64,000 nt of DNA from UBA1161 sp002311745 (GCA_050018415.1 JBEKAB010000007.1:62001-126000); one strand, 5' to 3'. Positions 9,140-18,723 are shown, counted from the first letter of the stretch. The notes: generated from the letters alone by a model not told the origin. Program-made: numbers and translations.

Positions 9140-9217
9140 CGTGCTAGAAGCTAGATGCTAGAAAACCAGAGCCTAGATTTCTAGCCTCTAGTCTCTAGCC
9201 CCTAGTTTCTAGCACGG
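9140..9217 (-). other. Second 23S insertion: CTAG-heptamer hairpin in domain I
   Basis: A domain I helix (equivalent to the short CCAAGAGG...CCTCTTGG hairpin of Bacillus 23S) is extended by about 70 nt of CTAGAAG-type heptamers, closing as CCGTGCTAGAA with TTCTAGCACGG. Units include CTAGAAG, CTAGATG, CCTCTAG, TCTCTAG, CCCCTAG and TTTCTAG. It has no ORF. The units are the same family as those flanking the helix-45 insertion. Confidence 0.85.
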
Positions 9218-9227
9218 TTTGGGCTAG

Positions 9228-9259
<32 letters not shown>

Positions 9260-9495
9260 GATGTCTCTTTCTTTTCCTCCAGGTACTTAGATGTTTCAGT
9301 TCCCTGGGTTCGCTTCCATACGCCTATGCATTCAGCGCAGGATGATACCGATTGCTCGGTACCGCGTTTCCGCATTCAGACATCTCCGGATCGACGCTCG
9401 TTTGCCAGCTTCCCGGAGCTTATCGCAGGCTACCACGTCTTTCATCGCCTCTCGATGCCAAGGCATCCACCATACACCCTTAGTAGCTTGATCAC

Positions 9496-10004
9496 ATTTA
9501 TCAATCACCGCCGCCCCGCACGTACGGGCCGGAGCTTCGACTTTCGATAACGTATCAATTCGCCAAAAAGGTGCTCGACGACTTCCGCCCAGCTCGCCCC
9601 GGATTCGCATCCGGCGCTTGACGGAAAAACCACAAACAAAAATTGGCGGAAGTCGCGGAGGTTTATCTCTATAAACCTTGAACCTCATCTTCACTTGTCA
9701 AAGAGCCACTCACCGAAAAGTGGTTCCGGGCCGAGGACGGCCCGGCTCCTTCTCGATGAATTCCCGCCGAACGCGGGTCAGTCCGTCGCCGCAGCGGCAA
9801 ACTGATCCAAATTCGACAGCCGACCGATTCCCACGGCTTGGAATCGATTCACGTTTCGTCGCCGCCTCGCGGCGACCTCAGTTTTACCACGGGGTCACTG
9901 CGAAACCGGGCGAGAAAAATCCACTTGGAAAGTGCTCAATCCTTCTTTCCTCAAAAACCTCGTATTCCCTTGCCGCCCATACTCTTGGCGTGCAAGAACG
10001 GCGA
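9496..10004 (-). other. 23S leader region, no gene seen
   Basis: Untranslated leader of the 23S-5S operon, between the predicted promoter and the mature 23S 5' end. It holds a boxA-like element (listed separately). No tRNA or 16S sequence is recognisable. A plus-strand open frame that runs through it into the glycosyltransferase looks like chance extension. Confidence 0.6.
9695..9707 (-). promoter_or_regulatory. boxA-like antitermination element of the rRNA leader
   Basis: Minus strand GGCTCTTTGACAA, close to the bacterial boxA consensus (TGCTCTTTAACA / TGTTCTTTGAAAA), about 200 nt before the 23S 5' end. boxA recruits NusB-NusE for rRNA antitermination. Confidence 0.7.
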
Positions 10005-10032
10005 AGTATACGCCCCTCCTTTCTCCCGTCAA
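10005..10032 (-). promoter_or_regulatory. Predicted sigma-70-type promoter of the 23S-5S operon
   Basis: Minus strand TTGACG (-35), 16-bp spacer, TATACT (-10); each hexamer matches five of six consensus bases. It lies about 500 bp upstream of the 23S 5' end and just upstream of the boxA, which supports an independent 23S-5S transcription unit. Confidence 0.6.
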
Positions 10033-10155
10033 GGCCTGTCACCACAATTTTACGACCCTCCGGAAGACGAAGTGCACGGACGAAATGCACGTATATCTAT
10101 ACGTACGCCAAAGCCTTGCGGTTCACGCGTCCGCCGTCCAAGCTACAGCCTGTTT

Positions 10156-12939
10156 ATGGAGCCGCCGCCCTTCCAGCCGCCGCCGATTGACCCCGTCCCC
10201 CGCGAGCTGCCTCGGCCGTTCTGGTCCGTCATGATCCCCGCCTTCAACCGCACCGCGTTCCTGGAGCGCACGCTGCGAGCCGTTCTCCAGCAGGATCCGG
10301 GGCCGGACCAGATGCAGATCGAAGTGCTCGACGATGCCTCCACGCAAGATGACCTCGAGGCGATCGTCCGCCAAATGGGCCAGGGCCGCGTGCAGTTTTA
10401 CCGCCATCCGCGTCACCTGGGCATGGTCGAGAACTTCAACGCCGCCGTGCAGCGCTGCCGCGGGCGCTGGGTGCACATCCTGCCGGACGACGACCTGCCG
10501 ATCGACGGCTTTTATCGGCGGCTGCGGCAGGGCATCGAGCAGGCCCCCGACGTCAAAGCCGCCTTTTGCCGCTTCGGCTTCATCGACGAGCATGACCGCA
10601 TGGTGGCCGCCATGGCCCAGGAAGCCTCCGCGCCGGGCGTGCTGCAAAACTGGATCGAGCTTCTCGGCCTGCGCCAGCGCGTCCAATCCGCCGCGATCGT
10701 CGTCAACCGTGATGCGTACCAGCAGCTTGGCGCTTTCTGCCCCCAACTTTTTGGCGCTGCGACCTGGGAGATGTACCAGCGCATCGCCGCGCTCGGTCCC
10801 GTCTGGTATGAACCGCAACTGCTGGCGGCTTGCCGGCAGCACGATCTCCCGCGCGCTTCGCGATCCTTCCGCTCCGCCGCCGCGCTCGCCGGACCCCGCC
10901 TGGCCATCGCGGCCGCTCACCGCTACCTCCCCGCCGACCGCGCCGATGCCATCACCGGGCAGGCCCGCGCGGATCAGGCTCAGCTCGCCATCGGCGCCGC
11001 CCAGCAACTGCTGCAATCCGGTGATTTCGACGCCGCCGTGGTCCAAATCCGCGAAGCATTCTTATTGAATAGCTCGCCCCCGTTCGTCCAACAGGCGCGG
11101 CAAGCGCTGGCCGCGCTTGCCGCCGCCGCCGTCAGCCCCGCCGTGGAAGCCGCTTCCAAGTCGCTGCAGCAGCCCGATCTTGAAGCCGTCGGCCGATTCC
11201 GACACGCCCTCGCCCTCGTTTTTCTCGATTGCCCCTCGGACGCGCTGCCGGGACTCCTGGACTGCCTTGAACTGGCGCACCTGCACTTGGCCGAGTCCCC
11301 CATCACTCAGTTGGCCATCGAGCCGGAACCCTCGGTCCTGCCGCGCTTGGCGGAAATTCAAGACCTCGCCCAGCCCCAGCGCCTCTTGGCCGCCATGCTC
11401 TACTACCAAGCACACCAGATCCCCCTGCCGCCGAGGCTTGAGGATGCGCCGCCTTGGCTCCAGGACAGGCTCTGGCGCTACATCCTCAATGCACCCCGTG
11501 GCTTCTACGAATTCGGCGAGGCCCGGCAGTATTATCGCTTTCTCAAATCCTGGGTTGATTACCTGCACGCCGCCACCGTCACCGCCGGCGAACCGCCGCC
11601 GCGACTGCAACGCGCGGCACTTCAGTTCCTGCAAATGGCCGTCTTCCCGCTGTATCCCACCGATTCCGATCTGCGTGAGTTTCACGTCGCCCACACCAGG
11701 ATCGTCGAAGCCGTTCTTCGCCGCCGCGGCTATGAGCTTGACGCGCGATTCGGGCCGCGCCCGCCGGGACGCACGCGCATCCGCGTCGGAATTCTCAGCA
11801 CCGGATACGGACCCGCCACCGACACGTACCACACTCTGCCGGAATTCGAGCTCCTCGACCGCAGCCGCTTCGAGATCATTCTCTACCGGCTTGGGCCAGG
11901 TGATACGCCGACGGATCGCTACTGCGAGGCCCTCGCCCACCGCGTCGTGACTCTGAGCGGTGAATTGCCCCAGCAAGTGCGCACCGTGCGCGGCGATGAT
12001 CTGGACGTCCTGCTCATCAACACCAACATCACCTTCACCACCAACGCCCTGGTGGTGCTGGCGGCACATCGCTTGGCCCGCGTGCAGTGCGCCCTGTATG
12101 GCTGCCCGGTTACCACCGGCTGGAAGAACATGAACGTGTACATCTCCGGAAAACTGTCCGAAACCGACGGCGCCGCCGCTCGTTATTCTGAAAGGCTTGA
12201 ACTGCTCGAAGGAACCGGATTCTGCTTTCACTACCTGACGGATGAGCACCCCGTCCCACCCACCACGCGCGCCGATTTGGGTATTGCCCAGGACGCCATC
12301 GTCTTCGCGTCGGGCGCCGCCGTCCTGAAACTCATTCCCGAGGTCGTCCAGACGTTCATCCAAGTGCTTCACGCGGTGCCCGGCTCCGTCCTTGTGCTCT
12401 TTCCGTTCAGCACCTCCTGGGGCACGGACGCGTTCTCAACCTGGCAATTTACGCGCATGCTCCATCAGATCGCCGCCAAGTATCAGATCGATCCCGCCCG
12501 CCTGAAAGTCTTTCGTCTGCCTACCCGGGACGACGTCGTGGCACTGCTTCGGCTGGCCGATGTTTATCTCGACTCTTATCTGCATGGCGGCTCTCACACG
12601 ATGATCGACCCGCTCCAGGCCGCCGTGCCCCCCGTCACCCTGGAAGCTCAGACGATGCGGTCGCGCTTGGGCGCGGCGATCCTTCGCGATCTCGACTTGG
12701 CCGAATTGATCACCCACGACGAGCTGTCCTACGTCGCCCTGGCCGTGGCCCTGGCCCGCGATCCGCAGCGGCGCCGCCATCTGGCCGACGTCATCCGCCA
12801 AAAAATGGCCGCAACCCCGCGATTCCTCGACCCCGCCGACTATTCCGCTCAGATCGGCGCCCTCTCGCAGCGACTCATCGCCCGGTGGGAGCAATCCTTC
12901 ACTTCTTCCGATGCTTCATCCCCGCCAGCGGACCGATGA
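10156..12939 (+). CDS. GT2 - OGT/SPINDLY-like (GT41) fusion glycosyltransferase
   Basis: 927 aa from the ATG at 10156; the frame stays open upstream but that part is low-quality rRNA-leader sequence. Residues 20-230 are a GT-A family 2 domain (SVMIPAFNRTAFLERTL, then ILPDDDLP as the metal/UDP-sugar DxD region). A helical linker of about 250 residues follows. The last 400 residues resemble the catalytic half of O-GlcNAc transferase/SPINDLY proteins: RIRVGILSTGYG, ALYGCPVTTGWKNMNVYISG, then DVYLDSYLHGGSHTMIDPL. Two catalytic domains in one chain suggest sequential sugar transfer to a protein or glycan acceptor. No signal peptide is seen, so it is likely cytoplasmic. It is divergent from the rRNA promoter. 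Confidence 0.82.
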   Translation: MEPPPFQPPPIDPVPRELPRPFWSVMIPAFNRTAFLERTLRAVLQQDPGPDQMQIEVLDDASTQDDLEAIVRQMGQGRVQFYRHPRHLGMVENFNAAVQRCRGRWVHILPDDDLPIDGFYRRLRQGIEQAPDVKAAFCRFGFIDEHDRMVAAMAQEASAPGVLQNWIELLGLRQRVQSAAIVVNRDAYQQLGAFCPQLFGAATWEMYQRIAALGPVWYEPQLLAACRQHDLPRASRSFRSAAALAGPRLAIAAAHRYLPADRADAITGQARADQAQLAIGAAQQLLQSGDFDAAVVQIREAFLLNSSPPFVQQARQALAALAAAAVSPAVEAASKSLQQPDLEAVGRFRHALALVFLDCPSDALPGLLDCLELAHLHLAESPITQLAIEPEPSVLPRLAEIQDLAQPQRLLAAMLYYQAHQIPLPPRLEDAPPWLQDRLWRYILNAPRGFYEFGEARQYYRFLKSWVDYLHAATVTAGEPPPRLQRAALQFLQMAVFPLYPTDSDLREFHVAHTRIVEAVLRRRGYELDARFGPRPPGRTRIRVGILSTGYGPATDTYHTLPEFELLDRSRFEIILYRLGPGDTPTDRYCEALAHRVVTLSGELPQQVRTVRGDDLDVLLINTNITFTTNALVVLAAHRLARVQCALYGCPVTTGWKNMNVYISGKLSETDGAAARYSERLELLEGTGFCFHYLTDEHPVPPTTRADLGIAQDAIVFASGAAVLKLIPEVVQTFIQVLHAVPGSVLVLFPFSTSWGTDAFSTWQFTRMLHQIAAKYQIDPARLKVFRLPTRDDVVALLRLADVYLDSYLHGGSHTMIDPLQAAVPPVTLEAQTMRSRLGAAILRDLDLAELITHDELSYVALAVALARDPQRRRHLADVIRQKMAATPRFLDPADYSAQIGALSQRLIARWEQSFTSSDASSPPADR

Positions 12940-12972
12940 TCCGTGCCGCCAGAGCGTCAGCCGCGACCCCGC

Positions 12973-14607
12973 TCACCAAGCCACGTTCACGCCCGGGCCG
13001 CCCTGCGCCGGCAGATGAATCGTGAACCGCGAGCCGCGCCCCTGCTCCGAGGCGATCTCCACCCGGCCCCCCAACGCCTCGACGTTCTTGCGAACCACGT
13101 CCATCCCCACCCCTCGGCCGCTCACGTCCGTCACTCGCGGCGCCGTGCTCAATCCCGGATGAAAAATCAGGCTGAACGTCTGCTCGTCCGCCAGCGCCTG
13201 CCCCGGCTGGATGATCCCGCAACCCACCGCCTTGGCCAGAATTTCCGACTTGTTCAGCCCGCGCCCATCATCACCCACCTCGACCACAACGCCCTGCGCC
13301 TGGCGAGCCGCCTTGAGTTGCACGCGTCCCGCCCGCGGCTTGCCCGCTTCCTGACGCTCCTGCGGCCCCTCGATCCCGTGATCGATCGCGTTGCGCACCA
13401 TGTGAACCAGCGCATCGCTGAGTCGTTCCACCACGTTGTGGTCCAATTCCACCTCCGGGCCGATCTGCACAAACTCGATCTCCTTTCCCGCCTTGCGGGC
13501 CAGGTCCCGCGCCAGCCGCGCCATCTTCTGAAACACCCCGCGAATCGGCACCGTGCGCATCGCCATGCAGACATCCCGCAGCGACCGCGTGATCCGGCTC
13601 AACTGCGCCAAGTCCCCCGCGATGTCCCGATCTTCGCATTCCCCGCCGCAAGAAAAGTCCCGGCTGATCGCCCCCTGCACGACCGTCAACTGACCAACGG
13701 CATCCATCAGCGCGTCGAGCCGCTCGGCGGAAATCTTGACCGTCCCCGCCGTACTATGCGCCGATGCCGCGCGCTCGCATGGCCCTTGAAGTGCGCCCAC
13801 CGCGGACGCGGGGGTCGCGTCCATGGCGGGCGGGGTTGGATCCTGTGTCACCCTCTCCACGCCGCTCGCCACGGCCAGGCGCCGCAGCATCTCGTCCAAC
13901 GCTTCTTGTTTCGGCGGCGCTTGCAGCGTCTTGGCCGCGTCGCTGACGGCCGTGATCATCCGGCGCATCAAATCCACGGACTGCAACACCAAGTCCACCG
14001 TCGCCCCGTCCAGGACGACCCTTCCCTGCCGCGCACGCTCCAGCAGGTTTTCCGCCGCGTGCGCCAGCGCTCCGATTTGTCGCAGTTCCAACAATCCCGC
14101 AGCGCCTTTAATCGAATGGAATCCGCGGAAGATGGCGTGGAGATGTTCCTGGCCGTGCGGTTCCTTTTCCAGGGCCAACAGGCTGGCCTCGGCGCAGTCC
14201 ATGTGCCCCACGGCCTCGGCGGCGAATTCCAGCGCCAGCGCTACATCGTGGCGCTTGATCGGTCGCTCGCCGATGGCCGATCCCGCCCCCACCGCCCCCA
14301 GCAGCCCTTCGTCGCCGACCTCGCCCGCCAGCGGCGTCGCGCCCAGCATCTGCTGCATCTGCGCCACCTTGTCGCGCACCAGCCCCAGGGTTCCCTTCGC
14401 ATCTTCCGCATCGCCCAGCAGAATCGCCTCGATCAGCTTGGCGGTGTGCTGGGCGCTGCCACGAATCAGACCCTGGTTCTTGGCCTGGGCCACGATGTCC
14501 AAAAGCACCGCGTAAAGCTGTGCCAGGCCCGGCAAATCAGCTCCGGCTAAAACGGCATTGGGATCGGACCGCTGGATAACTTCACTGGGTCCGGGCTTGG
14601 CTTGCAT
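12973..14607 (-). CDS. CheA-like histidine kinase without a CheW-like domain
   Basis: 544 aa. An HPt domain has FRGFHSIKGAAGLL (phospho-His near residue 164). A dimerisation/H-linker region follows around 285-330, then a CheA-type ATPase with N box HMVRNAIDHGIEG, G1 VGDDGRGL and G2 GRGVGMDVVRKNVEALGG. The chain ends right after the ATPase fold, so the P5 (CheW-like) domain that couples CheA to receptors is missing; about 110 N-terminal residues form an extra helical region. It is convergent with the glycosyltransferase and divergent from the HPt/receiver operon, which probably holds its partners. Likely role: a soluble phosphorelay kinase rather than a classical chemotaxis kinase. Confidence 0.85.
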   Translation of the reverse strand: MQAKPGPSEVIQRSDPNAVLAGADLPGLAQLYAVLLDIVAQAKNQGLIRGSAQHTAKLIEAILLGDAEDAKGTLGLVRDKVAQMQQMLGATPLAGEVGDEGLLGAVGAGSAIGERPIKRHDVALALEFAAEAVGHMDCAEASLLALEKEPHGQEHLHAIFRGFHSIKGAAGLLELRQIGALAHAAENLLERARQGRVVLDGATVDLVLQSVDLMRRMITAVSDAAKTLQAPPKQEALDEMLRRLAVASGVERVTQDPTPPAMDATPASAVGALQGPCERAASAHSTAGTVKISAERLDALMDAVGQLTVVQGAISRDFSCGGECEDRDIAGDLAQLSRITRSLRDVCMAMRTVPIRGVFQKMARLARDLARKAGKEIEFVQIGPEVELDHNVVERLSDALVHMVRNAIDHGIEGPQERQEAGKPRAGRVQLKAARQAQGVVVEVGDDGRGLNKSEILAKAVGCGIIQPGQALADEQTFSLIFHPGLSTAPRVTDVSGRGVGMDVVRKNVEALGGRVEIASEQGRGSRFTIHLPAQGGPGVNVAW

Positions 14608-14823
14608 GGCGGATCTAAACCGGGGCGGTCCGGTTTCCTTCGCTAATCTTCCGCGTCAGCTATATCGTCCAGGCAAACCCCTCGGATCAGGTGCCTTACC
14701 AGATTTCCTACACGCGGCGTAATGGCGACTTATGGACACGCGACGCCATTTTTTCCTTAAGCGACCCGCCGTTCGGATCGAAAAAATTTAGCAGCGGCCG
14801 CGCGCATACGCGGGAAACCAAAA

Positions 14824-15363
14824 TTGGACTTCTGGTGTTCGGGACCCGTCGCATTGTTATTCGAGCGGACCCAATCTCCCCATGACAACGCCGCTGGCGA
14901 TAACGGCCCGCCCGCCCCGCCACCCGAGCCCCAGCCCCAACCCCAGGACGATGTCCTCAACTACGACGTTCTGCTGGAAAACTGTCTGGGGGATGCGTCG
15001 CTGCTGATTTCGGTGGTCGCGCAATTCGAGCAGCAGGCCAGGACCGATCTGCACAACATTCTGCGCGCGCTGGCCGGCGCCGATATTGACGGCGTCCGCG
15101 CCGCAGCCCACAGCCTCAAAGGCGCCGCCGGATATCTGACCGCCCAGCGGCTGCGCTCGGCCGCGCAGCGGCTGGAACTGGCGGCTCGGCCCGGGTGGAT
15201 GAAATTGGCCAACCAACTCGCCACCGAATTGGTCAGGCAATTGCAGGACTGCCTCGGCCGCCTGCGCGAATTTGTCGAACGCGCCAAGTCCGAATCGCCG
15301 CCCCCCATCGGCGCATCCGGCGCCGACGCCGACTCCGCCGTCGCCAAAGGAAACCCCGGATGA
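14824..15363 (+). CDS. HPt-domain phosphotransfer protein
   Basis: Up to 179 aa. VLLENCLGDASLLISVVAQF and AAAHSLKGAAGYLTAQRLR form an HPt four-helix domain with the phospho-His in AHSLKG. A Pro/Gln-rich stretch precedes the domain and a Ser/Ala/Pro-rich tail follows. The start is uncertain: TTG at 14824 is the earliest, another TTG is at 14854, and no in-frame ATG precedes the domain. It overlaps the receiver gene by 4 bp (ATGA). Likely function: phosphoryl shuttle between the divergent CheA-like kinase and the two receivers. Confidence 0.8.
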   Translation: MDFWCSGPVALLFERTQSPHDNAAGDNGPPAPPPEPQPQPQDDVLNYDVLLENCLGDASLLISVVAQFEQQARTDLHNILRALAGADIDGVRAAAHSLKGAAGYLTAQRLRSAAQRLELAARPGWMKLANQLATELVRQLQDCLGRLREFVERAKSESPPPIGASGADADSAVAKGNPG

Positions 15364-15734
15364 CCATTCTCCTGGTCGATGACAGCGCTCTATCTCGCAG
15401 TCTGCTGACTGCGGCTCTGAGTAATGCAGGCCACCATGTTCGCGCCGTCGCCGGCGGACGCCAGGCCCTGGAGGCGCTGCGCCAGGCTCCTTGTCAACTC
15501 GTGCTCTGCGACTGGGAGATGCCGGGGATGGACGGCCTGGAGCTTTGCCGCCTCATTCGCCGCCAGGAATTTGGCCGGCCCATGCGCGTGGTTCTTCTCA
15601 GCGCCCACGGCTGCGAGGATGCCGCGCGAGCCCTTGCCGCCGGCGCCGACGCTTTTCTCACCAAGCCCATCTCACCGGCCCAGTTGGTCGAACGCATCGG
15701 CCCTCTGGAGCACGCCGCTGGGGAGCACCTATGA
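15360..15734 (+). CDS. Single-domain response regulator (CheY-like)
   Basis: 124 aa, a receiver domain only. Acidic pocket VDDS at the N-terminus, phospho-acceptor Asp51 in LCDWEMPGMDG, and the conserved Lys in FLTKPIS. The start ATG overlaps the HPt stop and its own stop overlaps the next start (both ATGA), so the three proteins should be made in fixed ratio. No output domain is present, so it acts by protein contact or as a phosphate sink. Confidence 0.9.
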   Translation: MTILLVDDSALSRSLLTAALSNAGHHVRAVAGGRQALEALRQAPCQLVLCDWEMPGMDGLELCRLIRRQEFGRPMRVVLLSAHGCEDAARALAAGADAFLTKPISPAQLVERIGPLEHAAGEHL

Positions 15735-17527
15735 CCGCCGCTGTCGCCTCCAAGCCCTGCGTCGCCGCCCACGCCAAAATCCTGGTCGTGGACGACGTGC
15801 CCGTCTGCCGGGAAATGGTGGCTGCCGCGCTTCGCTCCAACGGATACGAGGTTTTTGTCGCCCCCGACGGCCCGGCGGCCCTGGAGTTTCTCGCCCAGCA
15901 CGACGTCCAGATGATCATTCTCGATCAGAAGATGCCGCACGTCACCGGCGTGGAATTCCTGGACCTGCTGCGCCACAGCGAGCACTGGCACCATATCCGC
16001 GTGCTCATGCTCTGCGATGCCGCGGAAAAAGACGTCGTGTTCCAGGCACGCGCCCTGGGCGTCGACGGATACATGCTCAAGGCGCATTTTTCCGCCTCCG
16101 AACTGCTGCGGCGGGTTCAAACCACGCTGGCCGGCCCAACGTCCTGGAAAAGGGCGGGCAAACATCAGCGGCGCGGACGCTCCTCCGCTGCCCCTGACGC
16201 CGCCCAGCCCGCCGCCCAGCCGCAGCCTGCCTCCGCTGCGGCGCCTTCTGCTTCGCCGGCCAAAAACGCCGCCCCCAGTCTGATCCCCTGCGACGCCGTC
16301 CTGGACGCCGTGGCCGACCTGGCGGCCTTGAAAACCTTTCCCGGCGTCATCGCCGACCTCACCGCCAAGACCGCCGCGCCGCACGCCACCCAGGACCTGA
16401 TCGCCACCCTCAAGCAGGACCCCATCGTGGCCCTGCGCGTGCTCCACGCGGCCAATACAGCCCCCAACGTCAACCCCCGCCCGCGCCTACGCTGCCTCGA
16501 CGACGCCCTGAAAATCATCGGCAACGACGGCCTGCGCACCATCGCTCAGAGCCTCAAGCCCATCGAATCCGTTGCCGGCGACCCACCGGGCGCTCTGGAC
16601 CTGCTGCGCTGCTGGCAGCACGCCTTGGCCACCGCGGCGGTCATGACGCGCATCGTGCCCAAGAACGACGCCGTCGCCGCTGGGTTGCCCCATCTCATCG
16701 GCCTGGCCCACAATCTGCTCGAGATCATTCTGCGTCAGCGCTTCGCCAAGGAATTTGCCGCCGCGTTGGACTTTGCCGCCCAGAAGGACTGCCCGGCGAC
16801 CTGGCTGTTCCACCAGTTGTTCGGCATCAGCCACGCCGAGTTGCTCGGCGAGATGATGGAACGGTTGAAGCTTCCGCAGGCGATTTTCTCCCCCATCCAG
16901 CAATTTGCCATCGGCGAGCAGTCTCCCGCCGGCGCGGCCGTCGGCAGCACGCTGGCGCGGGCCCTGTCCATCGCTCACGCTTTTGCCGGCGCCCTGCAAC
17001 TGGCCCCGTCGCTTCACTGCGCCGTCTCTCCCGTGGCGCAGGTGGATTGCAGCACCACGCTGATCCCCGGCGACGCCATCAAGGGCGCCGAAGTCCGCTC
17101 CGAGGTCATCACGGCCACCGCCGCCTTGACCAAATTGCCCGAGGATCAGGAGAAAAAACTGCTCGAGCCGCTGGTGCCTCAGCGCACCGCGCGCATCTGG
17201 TACGTTCGCCACGCCGCTTTCGTTCCCCTGGATCCCCTGGAGGCGGCGCTGAACCTGATGTGCCGGCTCGAAACGCACGAGCAAATGCCGCGGACCGAGG
17301 AAATCACCGATCTGGCGGCCCTGATCGTGGCCGCCCCCGCAGCCGACACCCCCGGCGCGTCTTTGGCCGAGGCCAATCGCGTACGCCGTCAGAGCGGACG
17401 CACCCTGCCCATCCTTTGCCTGATCCCCGGCGACGGAAAACCGCCGGACCAGGAGACGGCGCATTTCCCCCTGACCCTGGCCCGCCTGGCCAAGTTCGTC
17501 GCCCAACTCAAGACTCCTGAGAAATGA
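15731..17527 (+). CDS. Receiver-HDOD response regulator
   Basis: 598 aa. Residues 15-130 are a receiver (ILVVDDVP, acceptor Asp65 in IILDQKMPHVTG, Lys in GYMLKAHFS). An Ala/Pro-rich linker (about 145-180) leads to an HDOD domain (TLKQDPIVALRVLHAANTA, then LIGLAHNLLEIIL, SHAELLGEMMERLKLP), a catalytically silent relative of HD phosphohydrolases used in signalling. The last 150 residues are another alpha/beta region that I cannot assign. It is the last gene of the HPt-receiver operon and probably its output. Confidence 0.82.
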   Translation: MTAAVASKPCVAAHAKILVVDDVPVCREMVAAALRSNGYEVFVAPDGPAALEFLAQHDVQMIILDQKMPHVTGVEFLDLLRHSEHWHHIRVLMLCDAAEKDVVFQARALGVDGYMLKAHFSASELLRRVQTTLAGPTSWKRAGKHQRRGRSSAAPDAAQPAAQPQPASAAAPSASPAKNAAPSLIPCDAVLDAVADLAALKTFPGVIADLTAKTAAPHATQDLIATLKQDPIVALRVLHAANTAPNVNPRPRLRCLDDALKIIGNDGLRTIAQSLKPIESVAGDPPGALDLLRCWQHALATAAVMTRIVPKNDAVAAGLPHLIGLAHNLLEIILRQRFAKEFAAALDFAAQKDCPATWLFHQLFGISHAELLGEMMERLKLPQAIFSPIQQFAIGEQSPAGAAVGSTLARALSIAHAFAGALQLAPSLHCAVSPVAQVDCSTTLIPGDAIKGAEVRSEVITATAALTKLPEDQEKKLLEPLVPQRTARIWYVRHAAFVPLDPLEAALNLMCRLETHEQMPRTEEITDLAALIVAAPAADTPGASLAEANRVRRQSGRTLPILCLIPGDGKPPDQETAHFPLTLARLAKFVAQLKTPEK

Positions 17528-17593
17528 GAGCGCCCGCGTGCTTGGTTCCTGCCGCGTCGCGGAATCACGATCGCTCATTTAAGATGGCATCGC

Positions 17594-18721
17594 ATGCACC
17601 TGCGCCGCCCGCTCCTACCGATGGCGATGATGATTTGTTTCGCCCCCGCCCTCTGCGGGTGCGCCCAGACGCCGTCGCTCAAGCGAACCTACCAAAATGA
17701 TTTTCTGATCGGCGTGGCTCTCGGCGGCACGTTGCCGACGGATTACGGCCCGGCGGAGCTGGCCGTCATCCGCGGGCAATTCAACGCCGTCACGCCGGAA
17801 AACTGCATGAAGCCGGGCTTGATTCATCCCGGCCAAGACACGTGGAACTTCGCGCAGGCAGATGCCCTGGTGAACTTCGCCCAGGAAAACCACATGCAGA
17901 TCTTCGGCCACACCCTCCTCTGGCATCACGAAACGCCCGACTGGTTTTTCCAAGACGACGCCAAGCCCGCCTCGCGCGAAAAAATCCTGGCGCGGCTGAA
18001 AAATCACATCCAGACGCTCGTCGGCCGCTACAAGGGCAAAATCCGCGGCTGGGACGTGGTCAATGAGGCCATCGCCAACGAACCAGGCCGGGACCTTCGC
18101 AAAACGCCGTGGCTGGACAGCCTCGGCGAGGATTACCTCATCCAGGCGTATCGCTTCGCCCACGAGGCCGATCCCGCCGCCGAGCTGCAATACAACGACT
18201 ACGGCATCGAAAGCCCGCCCAAGCGCCAAAAGGCGATCCGCCTGATCAAGCGGTTGCAAGCGGCGGGCATTCCCCTGGCCGCCGTGGGCATCCAGGGACA
18301 CTGGATTCTGGACCGCGTGCCGTTTGCCGACATCGACCAGGCGATCGACCAGTTCCACGCCCTGGGCGTGAAAGTCAACATTTCCGAGCTGGACCTTGAC
18401 GTGCTGCCGCGCCACAGCGGCGCGGAGGTCAATCCGACCGGCGCCGACAATTCCCTCGCGACGGCGGCGACCCGTCCGCTGCCGGAGATTTTCCAGCGTC
18501 AGGCCGAGCAGTACGCCAAGCTCTTTGCCCTCTTTCACAAACACCGCGACGCCATCACGCGCGTGACGTTCTGGGGCCTGAGCGACGGCCGTTCCTGGCT
18601 GAACGATTATCATCATCAGCGGCGCATCGATTATCCCCTGCTATTTGATCGCCAAAGCCAACCCAAGCCCGCGTTTTACGCCGTGATCGACGTCCTGGCC
18701 AACCCCGCCACGCGGCCCTAG
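17594..18721 (+). CDS. GH10 endo-1,4-beta-xylanase, probable lipoprotein
   Basis: 375 aa. Family 10 glycoside hydrolase motifs are clear: NAVTPENCMKPG, HTLLWHHETPDW, WDVVNEAIAN (acid/base Glu) and VNISELDLDVLP (nucleophile Glu), ending with TFWGLSDGRSWLND. The N-terminus is a short hydrophobic signal ending ALCGC, a lipobox-like site, so it is likely anchored in a membrane facing the periplasm or cell surface. A single catalytic domain of normal length, no carbohydrate-binding module. The stop codon lies inside the 9-bp direct repeat that borders the MITE-like element downstream. Confidence 0.93.
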   Translation: MHLRRPLLPMAMMICFAPALCGCAQTPSLKRTYQNDFLIGVALGGTLPTDYGPAELAVIRGQFNAVTPENCMKPGLIHPGQDTWNFAQADALVNFAQENHMQIFGHTLLWHHETPDWFFQDDAKPASREKILARLKNHIQTLVGRYKGKIRGWDVVNEAIANEPGRDLRKTPWLDSLGEDYLIQAYRFAHEADPAAELQYNDYGIESPPKRQKAIRLIKRLQAAGIPLAAVGIQGHWILDRVPFADIDQAIDQFHALGVKVNISELDLDVLPRHSGAEVNPTGADNSLATAATRPLPEIFQRQAEQYAKLFALFHKHRDAITRVTFWGLSDGRSWLNDYHHQRRIDYPLLFDRQSQPKPAFYAVIDVLANPATRP

Positions 18722-18723
18722 CG

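Noticed and set aside
9838..10155. N-terminal extension of the GT2-OGT protein
   Set aside because: The extra 106 codons cross the 23S leader and promoter and have no protein-like motif; the GT2 domain begins just after ATG 10156.
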